A DNA stretch of 64,000 nucleotides from Niebla homalea (lineage: Eukaryota; Ascomycota; Lecanoromycetes; Lecanorales; Ramalinaceae). A model generated the notes under the pieces. That model searched no databases. It was not told the origin of the DNA and saw only the letters and a program-made list of their open reading frames with translations. The stretch lies in the NCBI GenBank assembly GCA_019925105.1, contig JAHGAU010000004.1, positions 124,001 through 188,000 on the forward strand, read 5' to 3'. Of the stretch, positions 47,634-57,600 are shown in pieces (position 1 is the first letter of the stretch; every line of letters begins with the position of its first letter). The position numbers were made by a program, and so were the translations under genes.

Positions 47634-47825
47634 TGTCAGCCTGGGTGCAGGCATGGTGGTGGTGTTCCATGGAGTATTACTAAGCCGTTATGCGACGGTG
47701 CCAAGATACTACCATAGCGCGTATAGATATTATAACCTGGCCGTATATCTTATATTACCCGGGTATTTTATATAGATAACATTATACTTCCTAGATAGAT
47801 TATATATAATTTATATATATAAATT
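47634..47825 (+). repeat. copia-2 left LTR, 3' part not recognised
   Basis: It aligns with 53979-54198 from TGTCAGCC to the ATATATAATTTATATAT region. The last ~30 bases of the right LTR (CACTCTTATGCGTCC...) have no counterpart here, so the left copy seems truncated or rearranged and the primer-binding site could not be found. The first half keeps many CpA/TpG. Confidence 0.75.
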
Positions 47826-49008
47826 ATAACGGGATCTAATATTTATTAAGGTAGTGAAGTATAACTTAATTAATATACTTAGGTACTTATATAAGCCAGA
47901 AGTAATAATATTTTTAAAGTCCTTAGTGAAAAACGGATATATCATAATTTTATTAACGTAATTAAGAAATAGGCTATTATGTTAATATAAATTTATAAAA
48001 TGAGTATAAATAGTTTAACCGACTTCTTAATCGCTTTTATTAATCTCGTTGAATAATTTTGAACTTATATACGGTATAATAAAATAAAGAAATCGATTTT
48101 ATCTTATTTAACTTTTATTATTAATAAAAATTAAAATAATGTTAAGAAAGATAACAGGCTTCTATTCAATAGTAAAAGTATTAAGTTAAAAGAATGCCTT
48201 TATAGGCTTAAATTTTCATTTAGTAATTATAATTATTTACGTATAAACTAACTTAATCGATTTATTAACTTTAAACCCGATCTTATACTTAAAAAACGAG
48301 AAAGTAATAAGCTCAAGAATATTAAAATAAAGGAGCGAGTTAATCGAGTTTTAAAGAATCCAGAAACTTCGAGTTTAGATAAAATAGTTTATCTATTGTA
48401 ATAATAATTTTAATATATTTAATATAAGATAAAAATTTTATATATTATAATTATCTTGGATTTTAAGTTATAACTTAAGCTCTTATATTTATAATAAAAT
48501 TATAAAAGATCGGTTTATTAACAAGATAAATAGAAAGAATAATATTATTATCCCTGGGAATAGTAACCTTAAAGTTATTACTTATAATAAAATTAAGGTA
48601 AACATTGATACCCCCAAAAGTAATAACTTTATTATACTCTATAACGTTAGGTATATACTTAACTTCATAATTAACGTCACGTTTAATATTATTTTTATGG
48701 ATAAAAGTATTTATTTTAATATTAAACGTTATTACCTTTATAATAATAATGGATAAATAAAAACATTAATTGAAAGGATTAATAAATATTACGCTTAAAA
48801 ATAACATGAATATTTTAACGCGATATTTGTAACCGGTAAATTTATTATTAAATCAGTAATTATAAGTTAATAATATTAATTTTTTATATACGCTATCAAT
48901 AAAGTAATATAATACCTTCCGTAAGTCGTTAAGGGAATATAAATTATTAATAATATTAAAGCTTTAAATATACATAATTATAAAAATTATTTTTTATTAA
49001 AAGCTTAC

Positions 49009-49163
49009 TGTTACGTGCAAGCAGTACAGTTAGGCATAGCGTAAGGGCATAGGGCTATGAATACTTGGCGCGCACCCATATAACTAGCAACACCGTTTAT
49101 AGTTATAATCCAGGCAGTTATTACTCCACCCTCAATACCTGTACTTCATCTTTTTCCCTGATA
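49009..49163 (+). repeat. LTR-e left LTR
   Basis: 155 bp, identical to the right copy over the first ~75 bases. It includes ATACTTGGCGCGCACC. About ten differences follow, all C/T or G/A. Confidence 0.93.
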
Positions 49164-49165
49164 AA

Positions 49166-49179
49166 TAATAGTAATAGTT
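49166..49179 (+). promoter_or_regulatory. LTR-e primer-binding site (RIP-altered)
   Basis: TAATAGTAATAGTT, two bases after the LTR. It equals the LTR-f site TGGTAGCAATAGCT if four G/C positions have undergone G to A or C to T change. Confidence 0.5.
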
Positions 49180-49535
49180 AAGTTCGATTCTACTTATATC
49201 GTTATACATAAGAGGGACCATAGATATACCCTTACCGACCGGCAAACTGTAATACGTAGAGTACTTAACTTAATGAACTACCGACTTCCAGGCACCTTTT
49301 AGTTAACGGATTATATATTATGCGTAATACCTATACCTGGAGTAATAAACCAGTGGATAATACGCTCTCCTACAGTAATTTTTCACTTTCGAAGACTTAT
49401 GGATACGGCAGTTAATTATTAACCTAACCTCCGGACCTCAGTACTTATAACGAGCAATAAAGACTTTAGATAAAGGGTCGATAGGGATAAGTCAGGAATA
49501 ATGGGCAGAGAAGGATACTCCAAACTATATGCCAT

Positions 49536-49620
49536 AGGGTCGGCACAAAGACCTCACCACCATATACCACAAGGTCGGCACAAAGACCTCACCACCACAT
49601 GCTTCACGGTCAGCACAAGG
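49536..49620 (+). repeat. 36 bp tandem repeat in LTR-e
   Basis: Two full units starting GGTCGGCACAAAGACCTCAC, at about 49538 and 49573, plus a shorter third (GGTCAGCACAAGGACC). Each contains the small inverted repeat GGTC...GACC. Function unknown. Confidence 0.8.
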
Positions 49621-49745
49621 ACCACATAGGGAGCACACCTTATCGCAACGGCAAAGTCATCATTCAATCCACATAATATTCACGGCTCAGCTAGCCAATC
49701 AACAAGCAAGAGCAAGATATAAGCAAGGGCCAGGATATATACTTA

Positions 49746-49830
49746 CCCGGCAAAACCACGGAGATTTCATTTTTGAACGATTCAGCTTAAATTTAATCGC
49801 TTAAAATCCACGACTATTTCCCGGGTGGTG
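49746..49830 (+). other. Conserved 3' module in LTR-e
   Basis: CCCGGCAAAACCACGGAGAT, then TTTTTGAACGATTCAGCTTA, then CACGACTATTTCCCGGGTGG. This is the least RIP-altered version along with LTR-f and a good reference for the motif. It lies about 180-260 bp before the right LTR. Confidence 0.65.
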
Positions 49831-50008
49831 ATTCTCGTCAATACCGTCCACCTTACCTTACGGCTTAACAACTATATATCCTATTAATATAACTTATGTA
49901 CTCGGGGCTTGCTTTCAGTTACCTTTATTACCGAGTTAGTCAATATCCATAATGTTTTATAATGGATGGTCCGACGTGGGCGTCGGCTTTTTCTTTTTTG
50001 TGGGCACT

Positions 50009-50163
50009 TGTTACGTGCAAGCAGTACAGTTAGGCATAGCGTAAGGGCATAGGGCTATGAATACTTGGCGCGCACCTACATAACTAGCAACACCGTTCAT
50101 AGTTGCAATCCAGGCAGTTACCACTCCACCCTTAATACCTGCACTTCGTCTTTTTCCCTAATA
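50009..50163 (+). repeat. LTR-e right LTR
   Basis: 155 bp partner of 49009-49163, preceded by TTTTGTGGGCACT and followed by the TSD CTTAC. Confidence 0.93.
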
Positions 50164-50449
50164 CTTACCGGATTATATTAAGATCCTTATATAAAATAAA
50201 AATATTAATAAAGTCTTTCTTTTAAATTGTTTATAACCTTATATAGATAAATATAATAAGAAACCAAGATTACTAAATATTATATATTATTCACTTTAAA
50301 TATAATTTTTAAATAATATATACTTATGAATATAAGTTTAAAACAATAAAAGTTCTACGGAAATGTATTGAAACGATTAAAATATAATTTTATTATAATA
50401 TATTATTATTATAATGTAATATTGATTTATTTAAATAAGGAAAGATCTT

Positions 50450-52760
50450 TAAAATTTAAATTTAATAACCTTATTAATAAGTTTAATATTATTTTAAAGT
50501 TATTAATATTATATCCCGCTATATAAAAGGTTATTTAAAATGAAAAATGGTTTATTAATTATAAAAGTAAAAGCTATAAGGCTATAAATAAAATTTCTTT
50601 AATTCTTATAATTATAGATTATATAAACGGCCGGTTTTCTTATGAATTAAATATTAATAAAAAAGCATTTATAAATTACATTATTTAAAAAGGTTACCGG
50701 CTTTCAGTTAAACCTTTAATATCTTAAATAATATAATTATAAAGTTTACTCACTTAATAAGTCGATCCTTAAGAAAAGATATTAATAATAAAAGTATAAA
50801 TTAATTTGCTTATTAATTACGATAATATTAATATTTATAATATATAAATATTTAATTAAAAGAAAGTAATTTATATAAAAAAATGCTTTCTTTAAAGAGA
50901 ATAGATTTTATAAGGTTAATAAGATTAACTTAACTCAACTTAAAAAAGAATTATTTCTCTATCCAATTAATATCTGTCACGGTATGGACCATGGGAGGAT
51001 TCCTTGGTACGGACCGGGCTTACCTTATTCCGTATTGCTTGGCGCGCATACTTATATTGCGCACCTTTATAGCTAGGTAGCTACTCATTATACATATTAC
51101 ACCCACTCACTCCATATGCTTTATGTATGTCCGTGATAATATCCTAGAAATAAATATATTCTATACCGTTATTAAGTTATTATTAAAAACTAAAGAAGAA
51201 AAGAAATTTATAAATAAGACTGTTAACCCTTTATAAAGGGGAAAAGGAAAATAATAATAAAAGGATTATTTATTTTTACCGACTTTAATATTAATAAATT
51301 ATAATATAATATTTAAGAATAACGACGGAGGAGATAACCGTAATGGTAACGGTAATAAACCATTAACTTTATTATTAAATCCGTTATTAATTTTATTAGT
51401 TTATTAGCTTTATTAGGCTAAAAGCTAAAAAAGAAAAATAAAAATAAATCTGACTTTAATATAAACAATATTATTAAAAGAAAAAGAACTATAGAAGACA
51501 TAAAAAAAGTGAGTTATATTTTAACCTTTACTTTTATTATAAACAAATTAAAGTTATTATATTATATAATATTTATTATTTTTCTATTATTTTATAAACT
51601 CTATAAAAAGGATAAAAAGCTATTTCCTTTTTTATTAAAAATAAGTATACTTTACCGTAATACCCTATTTATTAAGTAAAAATATTCTCGTTATATATTA
51701 AAATAATTATACGTTACGGGTCTTAAGTTAATAATTAAAATAAAGCTTAAAGCTTCCAAGAAGAAAAATATATTAGAAAAATCTTATTTAAGAATATTAA
51801 GAAAAGGGATAAAATATTAATATTTACTATATAAGTATTTAAATATAAATTTAACGATAAAAAGTATTTATTAAGTATAAAACGAAACTTTTTATAAAGG
51901 GTAATTTATAAAAGATTAAATAAAATACGTTTACTGTTATCTTAATAATTAAAGTTCTTAAAGTACTTATAACTATAATAGCCATATTCAATTTAAATAT
52001 AAGATAATAAGACGCCATACGTTTATAAATAATAAAATAAATAAACTTATATATATTAAATTACTAAAAGGGTATAGGAATAAAAGCTTATTCCTTTTAT
52101 CTAATTATTAACTTTATAATTTAAAAATCCTTTAAAAATTTTTACGGACTTAAGCCTAAAATAAGTCCCGGAGATTAAATTATTTTTATTAATGATTATA
52201 TAATTATTTTCTTCTTTATAAATAATATTGTCCTTATTTTTAATCGTAAGTATAATTAAAAAGTAAACGATTTTTAAAGTAAATTCTTTAAAATCTATAT
52301 AATAAAGGGTTTAAGTAAAATAAAGTAATTTTTAAGCATAAAGATAATATAAGATCGATTAAATTAAGAAATCCGTTTGTATTAAAATAACTATATTAAT
52401 AACTTTACGGTAGAATTTAATATTATAATAAATTATATTCTTAAAGTACGTTTACGGAATATTGAAATTCTTATAAAAAATACCAAATAAGCTTTAATTT
52501 AAGAGATTAATATATATCAATAATTTATCGGCTTTATTAACTTTATAGGCGTTATAACCTGGACAGATATTACGTATTTAATATATAAGTTATTTAAGTT
52601 CCTTATAAATCCGTTAAAATAATACTTAAAAGTAACTATAAAAGTATTATAATACCTTATATATATTAAGTATTATACCATCGTATATAACGGGAAAGTT
52701 ATTGATTTATATATCGTTTTTATAATATCCTTAAATATATTATTTATTAATATTTTTAAA
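50450..52760 (+). pseudogene. copia-2 pol remnant: integrase, RT, start of RNase H
   Basis: Around 50535-50700 a frame reads D/K-W-F-I-N-Y..., I-S-L-I-L-I-I-I-D-Y-I-N-G-R-F-S-Y-E-L, the first integrase block of copia elements (family: FLxIxDDYSRxxWVYxL). The RT catalytic motif is FINN at 52215-52226 (Y-V-D-D), followed near 52260-52400 by F-K-I-Y-I-I-K-G-L-S-K-I-K and L-S-I-K-I-I (family: F-x-M-K-D-L-G...LGI). At about 52530-52720 the block G-V-I-T-W-T-D-I-T-Y-L-I, then L-K-V-T-I-K-V-L-x-Y-L, matches the TRPDIAYAV..LK.A.RVLRYLKGT region before RNase H. The solo LTR splits it at 50975-51138. Confidence 0.82.
50975..51138 (+). mobile_element. Solo LTR
   Basis: 164 bp TGTCACGGTATGG...GTCCGTGATA with the exact TSD ATATC (50970-50974, 51139-51143). 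A solo LTR arises by recombination between the two LTRs of an element. It contains TTGCTTGGCGCGCATAC, linking it to the LTR-c and LTR-e group. CpA/TpG are largely kept, so RIP is light. Nested in copia-2. Confidence 0.9.
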
Positions 52761-52772
52761 ATATAATATAAC

Positions 52773-53121
52773 TACTCCGGCAAGCGGGACGGGATATGTC
52801 CCATGGGATAGGGACGGGATAGGGACGGGATAGGGACGGGATAGGGATGGAACGGGATGGGATAGGATAGGATAGGGATATGCCAAGATCCCGTTAAGAC
52901 TGCGGAATTATTATTTATAGTATATAAGTCTTTATATTTATTAAAAACCCTTTTAAAAAAATCCAAAAATTCAATTTTAAAAGTGAATTATTCACTTAAT
53001 CCGGTTAGCGTGCCAAGAATTGGGATCTTGGTATATCCCTATCCCATCCCGCCGGGTTAGGGATGGGATGGGACGGGATTTAACCCTTATCCCGTCCCAT
53101 CCCGTCCCGCTTCCCGGAGTA
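52773..53121. mobile_element. 349 bp hAT MITE
   Basis: Ends TACTCCGGCAAGCGGGACGG and CCCGCTTCCCGGAGTA, TSD AATATAAC exact (52765-52772, 53122-53129). Inverted repeats extend about 100-120 bp through arrays of GGGATAGGGACGGGATA and meet at GGGATATGCCAAGATCCC / GGGATCTTGGTATATCCC. The same ends and array mark the 7.9 kb hAT at 15820-23706, so this is its non-autonomous derivative. It is not RIP-mutated and interrupts the RNase H region of copia-2. The 64-codon minus-strand frame at 52772-52966 is the repeat read as protein and not a gene. Confidence 0.92.
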
Positions 53122-53129
53122 AATATAAC

Positions 53130-53440
53130 TTGTAAGGTTATATCTTTAAGTTCTTTAAGTGCTTAAGTAATTAAGAAGTAATAAATTAAAAGACGGTAAT
53201 AATAAGCTTTATTAAAGCTAAGCTTTTTAACTTTATTTTTTTTATAAAAGACTTAATATAATAAAATTATTTTTTTAAGTTAATTATATTAAATGTATTT
53301 TATTTATTAAAGATTAAGTATAATAATACTTGAATAATTTATATAATTTAAGCGATAAACTTATAGTTTATAATAAAACTTTATTATATAAATATATATT
53401 ACTATTAATTATAATTAGAATATTAAAAAAAAGATTAATA
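53130..53440 (+). pseudogene. copia-2 RNase H remnant, continued after the MITE
   Basis: The frame continues across the MITE: I-F-K-F-F-K-C-L-S-N, then K-T-V-I-T-S-S-T-K-A-K-L-F (family: KRQ..VALSSTEAEY), and near 53385-53405 I-N-I-Y-Y-Y-Q-L (family: HIDIRYHWLR). This shows that the MITE landed within RNase H coding sequence. Confidence 0.72.
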
Positions 53441-53589
53441 TCAAGTATATATATGTGGTAAAGATATTAATGGACGGCTTTATAAAGGTTTTACCTCTAT
53501 AAAAATATAAAGAATCTATAAAACTTTTAAAACTTAAAGATAATAAGCCTTAAAATCCCGTGTTATAATACGACTTGGTAAAAGCTTAA

Positions 53590-53840
53590 AAACGTCGTTT
53601 TTAAGGGATTTAAATCTCAAAAAAATTATAACTATAAACCGGGTAAATGATAATTTTTCCGGCTTTTTTTATTTTCGCGGTTTTTTTAATTTTTAACTTT
53701 TCTCGGCGTATATTTAATAATAATTACTTAATAAGATTACTTGAATTATACCCGGAGCTTAATTAGATATATATAAAGCTTCAGAATAACTTAGAATATA
53801 AAAGTTTTATTATTATTATTACTCTTAAAGTCACCGATTT
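53590..53840 (+). other. Conserved 3' module in copia-2
   Basis: ACGTCGTTTTTAAGGGATTT, AAAAATTATAACTATAAACC then GGG, a second CCGG ~17 bases later, and the AT-rich block TTTTATTATTATTATTACTC at the end. It matches LTR-a over ~250 bp and is RIP-altered. It lies about 140-390 bp before the right LTR. Confidence 0.7.
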
Positions 53841-53978
53841 TTCTTAACTTTTCAATTTTTTAACTTTAAACTTAAGATATACTTTTTACCCGTAATAATT
53901 ATAGTATATTAATAACTAAGAGGTAAGTATTTAAGATCTATATTATTACCGTAATAATATCACGATCCTAAACAGGTA

Positions 53979-54198
53979 TATTAGACAGGGTATAAACATA
54001 GTAATAATGGTATATAGAGTGTTATTAAGCCGTTATATAACGGTATTAAGGTATTATTATAACGCGTATAGATATTATGACCTGGCCGTATATCTTATAT
54101 TACCCCGGTATCTTATATAAATAACATTATGCTTCCTAAATAGATTATATATAATCCATATACATATTATCCACTCTTATGCGTCCTTACGTTTAACA
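53979..54198 (+). repeat. copia-2 right LTR
   Basis: 220 bp, RIP-altered start TATTAGACAGGG (left: TGTCAGCCTGGG). It shares the GCGTATAGATATTATGACCT block with the left LTR. It ends GTTTAACA before the TSD GATAA. Confidence 0.85.
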
Positions 54199-54203
54199 GA
54201 TAA

Positions 54204-54682
54204 ATATTCCTATATATTTAAAAAGTTTTATAGGTTTAAATAATTAAAAAAGGTTTAAGTTAAGAATTTCCCATTACGGTTTTATAAATCTAGTTTTATA
54301 TTTTTTCTATTTAATATCTACTTTTTCATTGAAAAATTCAGAAAAGATATATATTTAATAACTTGTTATATTGGTATTATTATTATTATTATTATTAAAC
54401 ATATAAAGGTTTATAAATAAATAAGAGATTATTTAATTATTGCTTTTAAGCATATATAAAATAACCTAATAACGGGAATCCTCAGATTTTATGTATTTTA
54501 GTCTGGTAATATTATTGTTTTAAGTTAAATAAATTATATAATTAATTTACATAAGGAATATTATATAGTTTATTATAATGGTATTAATATTTTTATATAC
54601 GGCTAAAAAGGTATAAAACTAGCCCCGCTAAATAAATATTAAGTTAATTGTTATACTTATTAACGGCTTATTGGTAAGCTTA
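54204..54682. other. AT-rich spacer without recognised feature
   Basis: About 480 bp between the copia-2 TSD and the B3 TSD. There is a short (TTA)n run near 54373-54396 and no open frame or repeat match. It may be part of the original target DNA. Confidence 0.6.
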
Positions 54683-54697
54683 TATTTTTATAAGTAA

Positions 54698-57600
54698 GAA
54701 GGATGGCGACGAACAAAGGGACCCCAGAGGTCCAAAACGATGCGTATACGTATAGCTCTCGTAATAGTAAAGAAAATACTGTAAATACGATAAGTAAAAG
54801 TAATATAATAATTAAAAATAAGGTAATAAACGGGTAAGTAATTTATATTAATAGAAACGGCGATAATACGCGTAAGTAATATAATAATAATAAGCCGGAT
54901 AGCGCTTAAAGTAAATAAAAGAATTAAGGTTAATAAAATATATATATTAAAGCGCGTAAAACGCGTAATAATAATACGGAGGTAATAAGTAAATAAAGGG
55001 GTAAGAAGGCCGGTACGGTATTAACGGCGAAAAATACCCCCGGAAAGAAAGGGTAAAAAGACCGCGGTAAAGGTATTATTAAGGGTATAAAGGGGAAATA
55101 AGGTTAATAAGGAAAATGGAACCTTAAAGGACTAAAAATAGAAAGCGGAAACGGTATATTGCCTAATAAATAAAGGCGAAAAAGCGGTAAAGGAGGCAAT
55201 AAAAACTTTAAAAAGATTCTTTACGGTAAAGTAAAAGGATATTATATTAGAAACTTAATTAATATTATAAATTAAACTAAAAGGCGTAAGGGACTTTTAC
55301 GTAAAGATAAAGGTAAAGTTAAGGGAAACAGAATAATTACGGGGCTCTTAAAAGGCGGTAATAAAAACGTTAATAAAGAGTAAAGATAATAACTTAAAGT
55401 TAAATATATAAAGAAAAGGGTATAAAGGCGGTAACTTTTTAAGCGAAAAAGAATTAAGTAATAAGAATAATAAAAAGGGTATTTACGGCAGAAAATAAAA
55501 GGATAACGGAGGAGAAAACGGCTATATTAAAGAAGGTAAAAATAATAACGGTCCGCCTATTTAATAATAAAAAAAGTAATACGGTTACGGAAATAAACTT
55601 ATTATAATTAAGAAAAACTTTTAAAGTAATAACGGAACCGTTAATAAAATAAATTATTATAATACGTAAATTATAAAGTAAAGATATCTTCTTTAATATA
55701 ACGTTATTAAAAATAAAAAAAAAGCTTAAAAGGTTTAAAGCTTAAATTAATAAAAGAGAATATAAGTTAATTAAGGTTTTAAGGTAATTATTTATTATTA
55801 TAATAAATAAAATATACCTATTACGTTTTATAAAAGTTAAGAAAAAGGTTACGTTAAAAAGTATGGAAAAAAAGAATACGGTTTTTTATTTAAAGCTTAA
55901 GATTATTAATTATAAACTTCTTTCAATAACGAAAAGACTTAATTCCTTAAAATATATAAAAAGGTATTTTACCGTTATATTCAGTATAACGTTAATAAAA
56001 ATATATAATAACGTTTTAAATAAAGGGATTATTAAAGGGGATTTCTTAAAATAATTTGGCTATAAGATAAAACGGCGGATATTTATTAATATTTTAAGTA
56101 TTAAGGTTATAAATATATTATTATAAAGTATTTTAATATTATAAAGTATATAATTTATATTAAAAACTATAATACCTATAAGTATATAAAGGTAATAATT
56201 AAAAGGCTTATAAAGACCAAATTTAAATACGCCGTATATAATAAAGAAGGATATTTAATATAAGATTTTAAGTATATAGTAAAAATTAAAGAGATTAAAC
56301 GTAAGGAGACCCGGATAACCGTGAAAATACAACGGTATAATACGTATAAGATTAATTTAATAAATTAAAAGTAGCCTTAAAACGTAAGTTTAATTAACCA
56401 GATAATAAAAAATGGATAATAATAATAAATAAAATAAAGAAAAAAAAACTCTTTATTATTTTAATTTTAAGGGCCGGCCGTTTTACGTCTTTAATAATAA
56501 CCAGGAAAATATTAAGTTAAAAAACGCTTAACTTTAATAAAAAATTTATAACCTAAAAAAGTATAAAAAAGGGAGTTTTTATAAAGGTTAATATATAATA
56601 TATTAATACTTTGAAAAATAATATAATATAACGTCCGTAATAAAAGAATTAAAGTAATAATATTAATATTTAAGTTTAAAGAAATCGAGGATATTAACGT
56701 TATAATAATATAGGAATTATTATATAACTTACATATATATTCGTTTATTAACTTAAAGGAAAGGTTTTATTTAATCTTTAAGGGGGATAAAATAACCAGA
56801 ATATATTTCTTTATAAATAAACGGCTTAACGTAAATAGCTAAGATATTATTTATTATAATAAAACCTTTATATATTTTATATTATCAAAAAAAAATTTAA
56901 AGGGCGATTTTAATATTCATAACGCGTATAACCCGTTACCGGCTAATAAAAAAGGATTTTTTATAATACTGTTATTTAAAAGGTTTTAATTACCTTAAAT
57001 AAATATATATTATTTAAAACTTTTAACTTATATTATTATATATAAAACGAGGAAAAGCGTATAATAAATTACGTTAAATTAAATAACCTATTAATAATTA
57101 CCGCTTAAATTAACTTTCTATTATTAATATTATAAAAGATTATTACGTAAAAAAGTTATAAATTTAAAACGATAATTAATTTAAGTTTTAATACGGAAAA
57201 GGTTATTAACGCGGTTATAATATATAGGCTATAAAGGGACTTAAATATAATCTAAATTATATACGGATATAAATAACCTTAAATTAAACCGTTAATACAA
57301 CCTTATTACCACCGGTAAAAAAGGTATGAAAAATAGTTAAGGAAATAAAGGTTTATATAAAAGCGGAGGGAATAATTATATAATTTATGGACCTCCTTTA
57401 ATTAAATAATAAAAACCGGATCGATTTTTTTATAAAGTAAATAATAAAAATATTAAATAAAATAATCGATAAAATAATTCCGATAAAAAAGCCTTCTTAA
57501 AAAGTTAAAATTTATTAAAATAAAGAATATATAACCGTAACCGTAAAAACGAAAAGGTTAATTAAATAAACTTTTAGATATAAAAATCAAAAGATATTTA

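Larger units (their letters stand above)
49009..50163 (+). mobile_element. LTR-e: 1.16 kb TRIM-like LTR retrotransposon
   Basis: Two 155 bp LTRs (49009-49163, 50009-50163) starting TGTTACGTGCAAGCAG and the exact TSD CTTAC (49004-49008, 50164-50168). The 845 bp interior has no pol. It is the least RIP-mutated element in the window: long runs keep CA/TG. Plus orientation is taken from the RIP-altered primer site beside the left LTR and the conserved 3' module beside the right LTR. Nested in copia-2, hence younger. Confidence 0.92.
47634..54198 (+). mobile_element. copia-2: Ty1/copia retrotransposon carrying three nested insertions
   Basis: Left LTR starts TGTCAGCCTGGGTGCAGG, right LTR (53979-54198) ends GTTTAACA, and the TSD GATAA is exact (47629-47633, 54199-54203). 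Inside are LTR-e, a solo LTR and a hAT MITE; subtracting these and their TSDs leaves about 4.9 kb. Pol order and motifs identify Ty1/copia. Its LTR start and 3' module match the non-autonomous LTR-a. It is heavily RIP-mutated. Confidence 0.88.

Noticed and set aside
49536..49620. CRISPR-like array from regularly spaced repeats
   Set aside because: Only two to three units of 36 bp without unique spacers, inside a eukaryotic LTR element.
52772..52966. 64-codon minus-strand frame rich in Pro/Ser/Tyr
   Set aside because: It lies mainly in the hAT MITE inverted-repeat array (GGGATAGGGACGG units), so it is a repeat artefact crossing into copia-2 sequence.
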